From JAIESQ01 sp964495375 (GTDB taxonomy: Bacteria > Planctomycetota > Planctomycetia > Pirellulales > JAEUIK01): DNA of 64,000 nt. Below are positions 64,000-64,000 of the stretch, one piece after another. The translations under genes and the position numbers were made by a program. A model generated the notes under the pieces. It made no database searches, had not been told where the DNA came from, and saw nothing but the letters and a program-made list of their open reading frames with translations. The stretch covers positions 73,439 to 137,438 of the forward strand of contig CAZBWM010000008.1 in assembly GCA_964495375.1 (NCBI GenBank). Reading direction: 5' to 3'. The first letter of the stretch is position 1, and every line of letters starts with the position of its first letter.

Positions 64000-64000
64000 T

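Overview
The window comes from a high-GC planctomycete, most likely order Pirellulales (inference). The evidence is two secreted proteases with N-terminal LEPR-XLL-type motifs, dockerin and pre-peptidase C-terminal modules, a planctomycete-type exosortase locus, and intergenic space rich in small palindromic elements. I saw no rRNA, tRNA or CRISPR array, but I could not run a covariance-model scan.

Layout. 1-1398 is the 3' part of an asparagine-synthase-like gene. 1703-6165 is a four-gene sugar-phosphate operon: PPi-type phosphofructokinase, HAD phosphatase, 6-phosphogluconate dehydrogenase and a mannonate-reductase-like SDR. After a REP-like palindrome and a 10-N assembly gap comes a large secreted subtilase with seven 46-residue repeats (6691-9780). 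Next is a minus-strand SIS-domain isomerase, then about 1.7 kb of non-coding DNA packed with direct and inverted repeats. 12274-23758 is mostly housekeeping: an Atg22-like MFS transporter, RarA, a secreted gluzincin-like peptidase, the functionally matched pair pyruvate carboxylase and biotin ligase, a cysteine-less thioredoxin-fold protein, and a GEEINWGQR/TPR membrane protein.

The centrepiece is a co-directional run from 24401 to 57591, with many start/stop overlaps. It is an exosortase-associated exopolysaccharide locus resembling the proteobacterial XrtA/EpsH1 loci. In order: exosortase; Wzc-like tyrosine autokinase; giant TPR protein; EpsI-like protein; initiating sugar-phosphate transferase; polysaccharide deacetylase; glycosyltransferase; triple VanZ protein; O-antigen ligase/polymerase; sulfotransferase-methyltransferase fusion; three glycosyltransferases; hexapeptide acyltransferase; HAD phosphatase; UbiA-type prenyltransferase; GT-C glycosyltransferase; amidotransferase; three more glycosyltransferases; FemAB-like protein; a small secreted protein; and a YfhO-like membrane protein. 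The inferred scheme is that the sugar-phosphate transferase primes undecaprenyl phosphate, the glycosyltransferases extend the repeat unit, the sulfotransferase, acyltransferase, deacetylase and amidotransferase decorate it, and the Wzy-like protein polymerises it under kinase control. No flippase, Wza-type exporter or PEP-CTERM substrate was recognised in the window. The HAD-UbiA-GT-C trio suggests a polyprenyl-phosphate-pentose donor branch.

The operon is preceded by a sigma70-like promoter and a long leader that folds into a three-helix hairpin. Downstream of it, 57592-58779 holds an AT-rich promoter-like island, a four-copy tandem repeat of about 95 bp and the leader of the last gene, a 1739-residue LEPR-XLL metzincin-like protease ending in two dockerin repeats.
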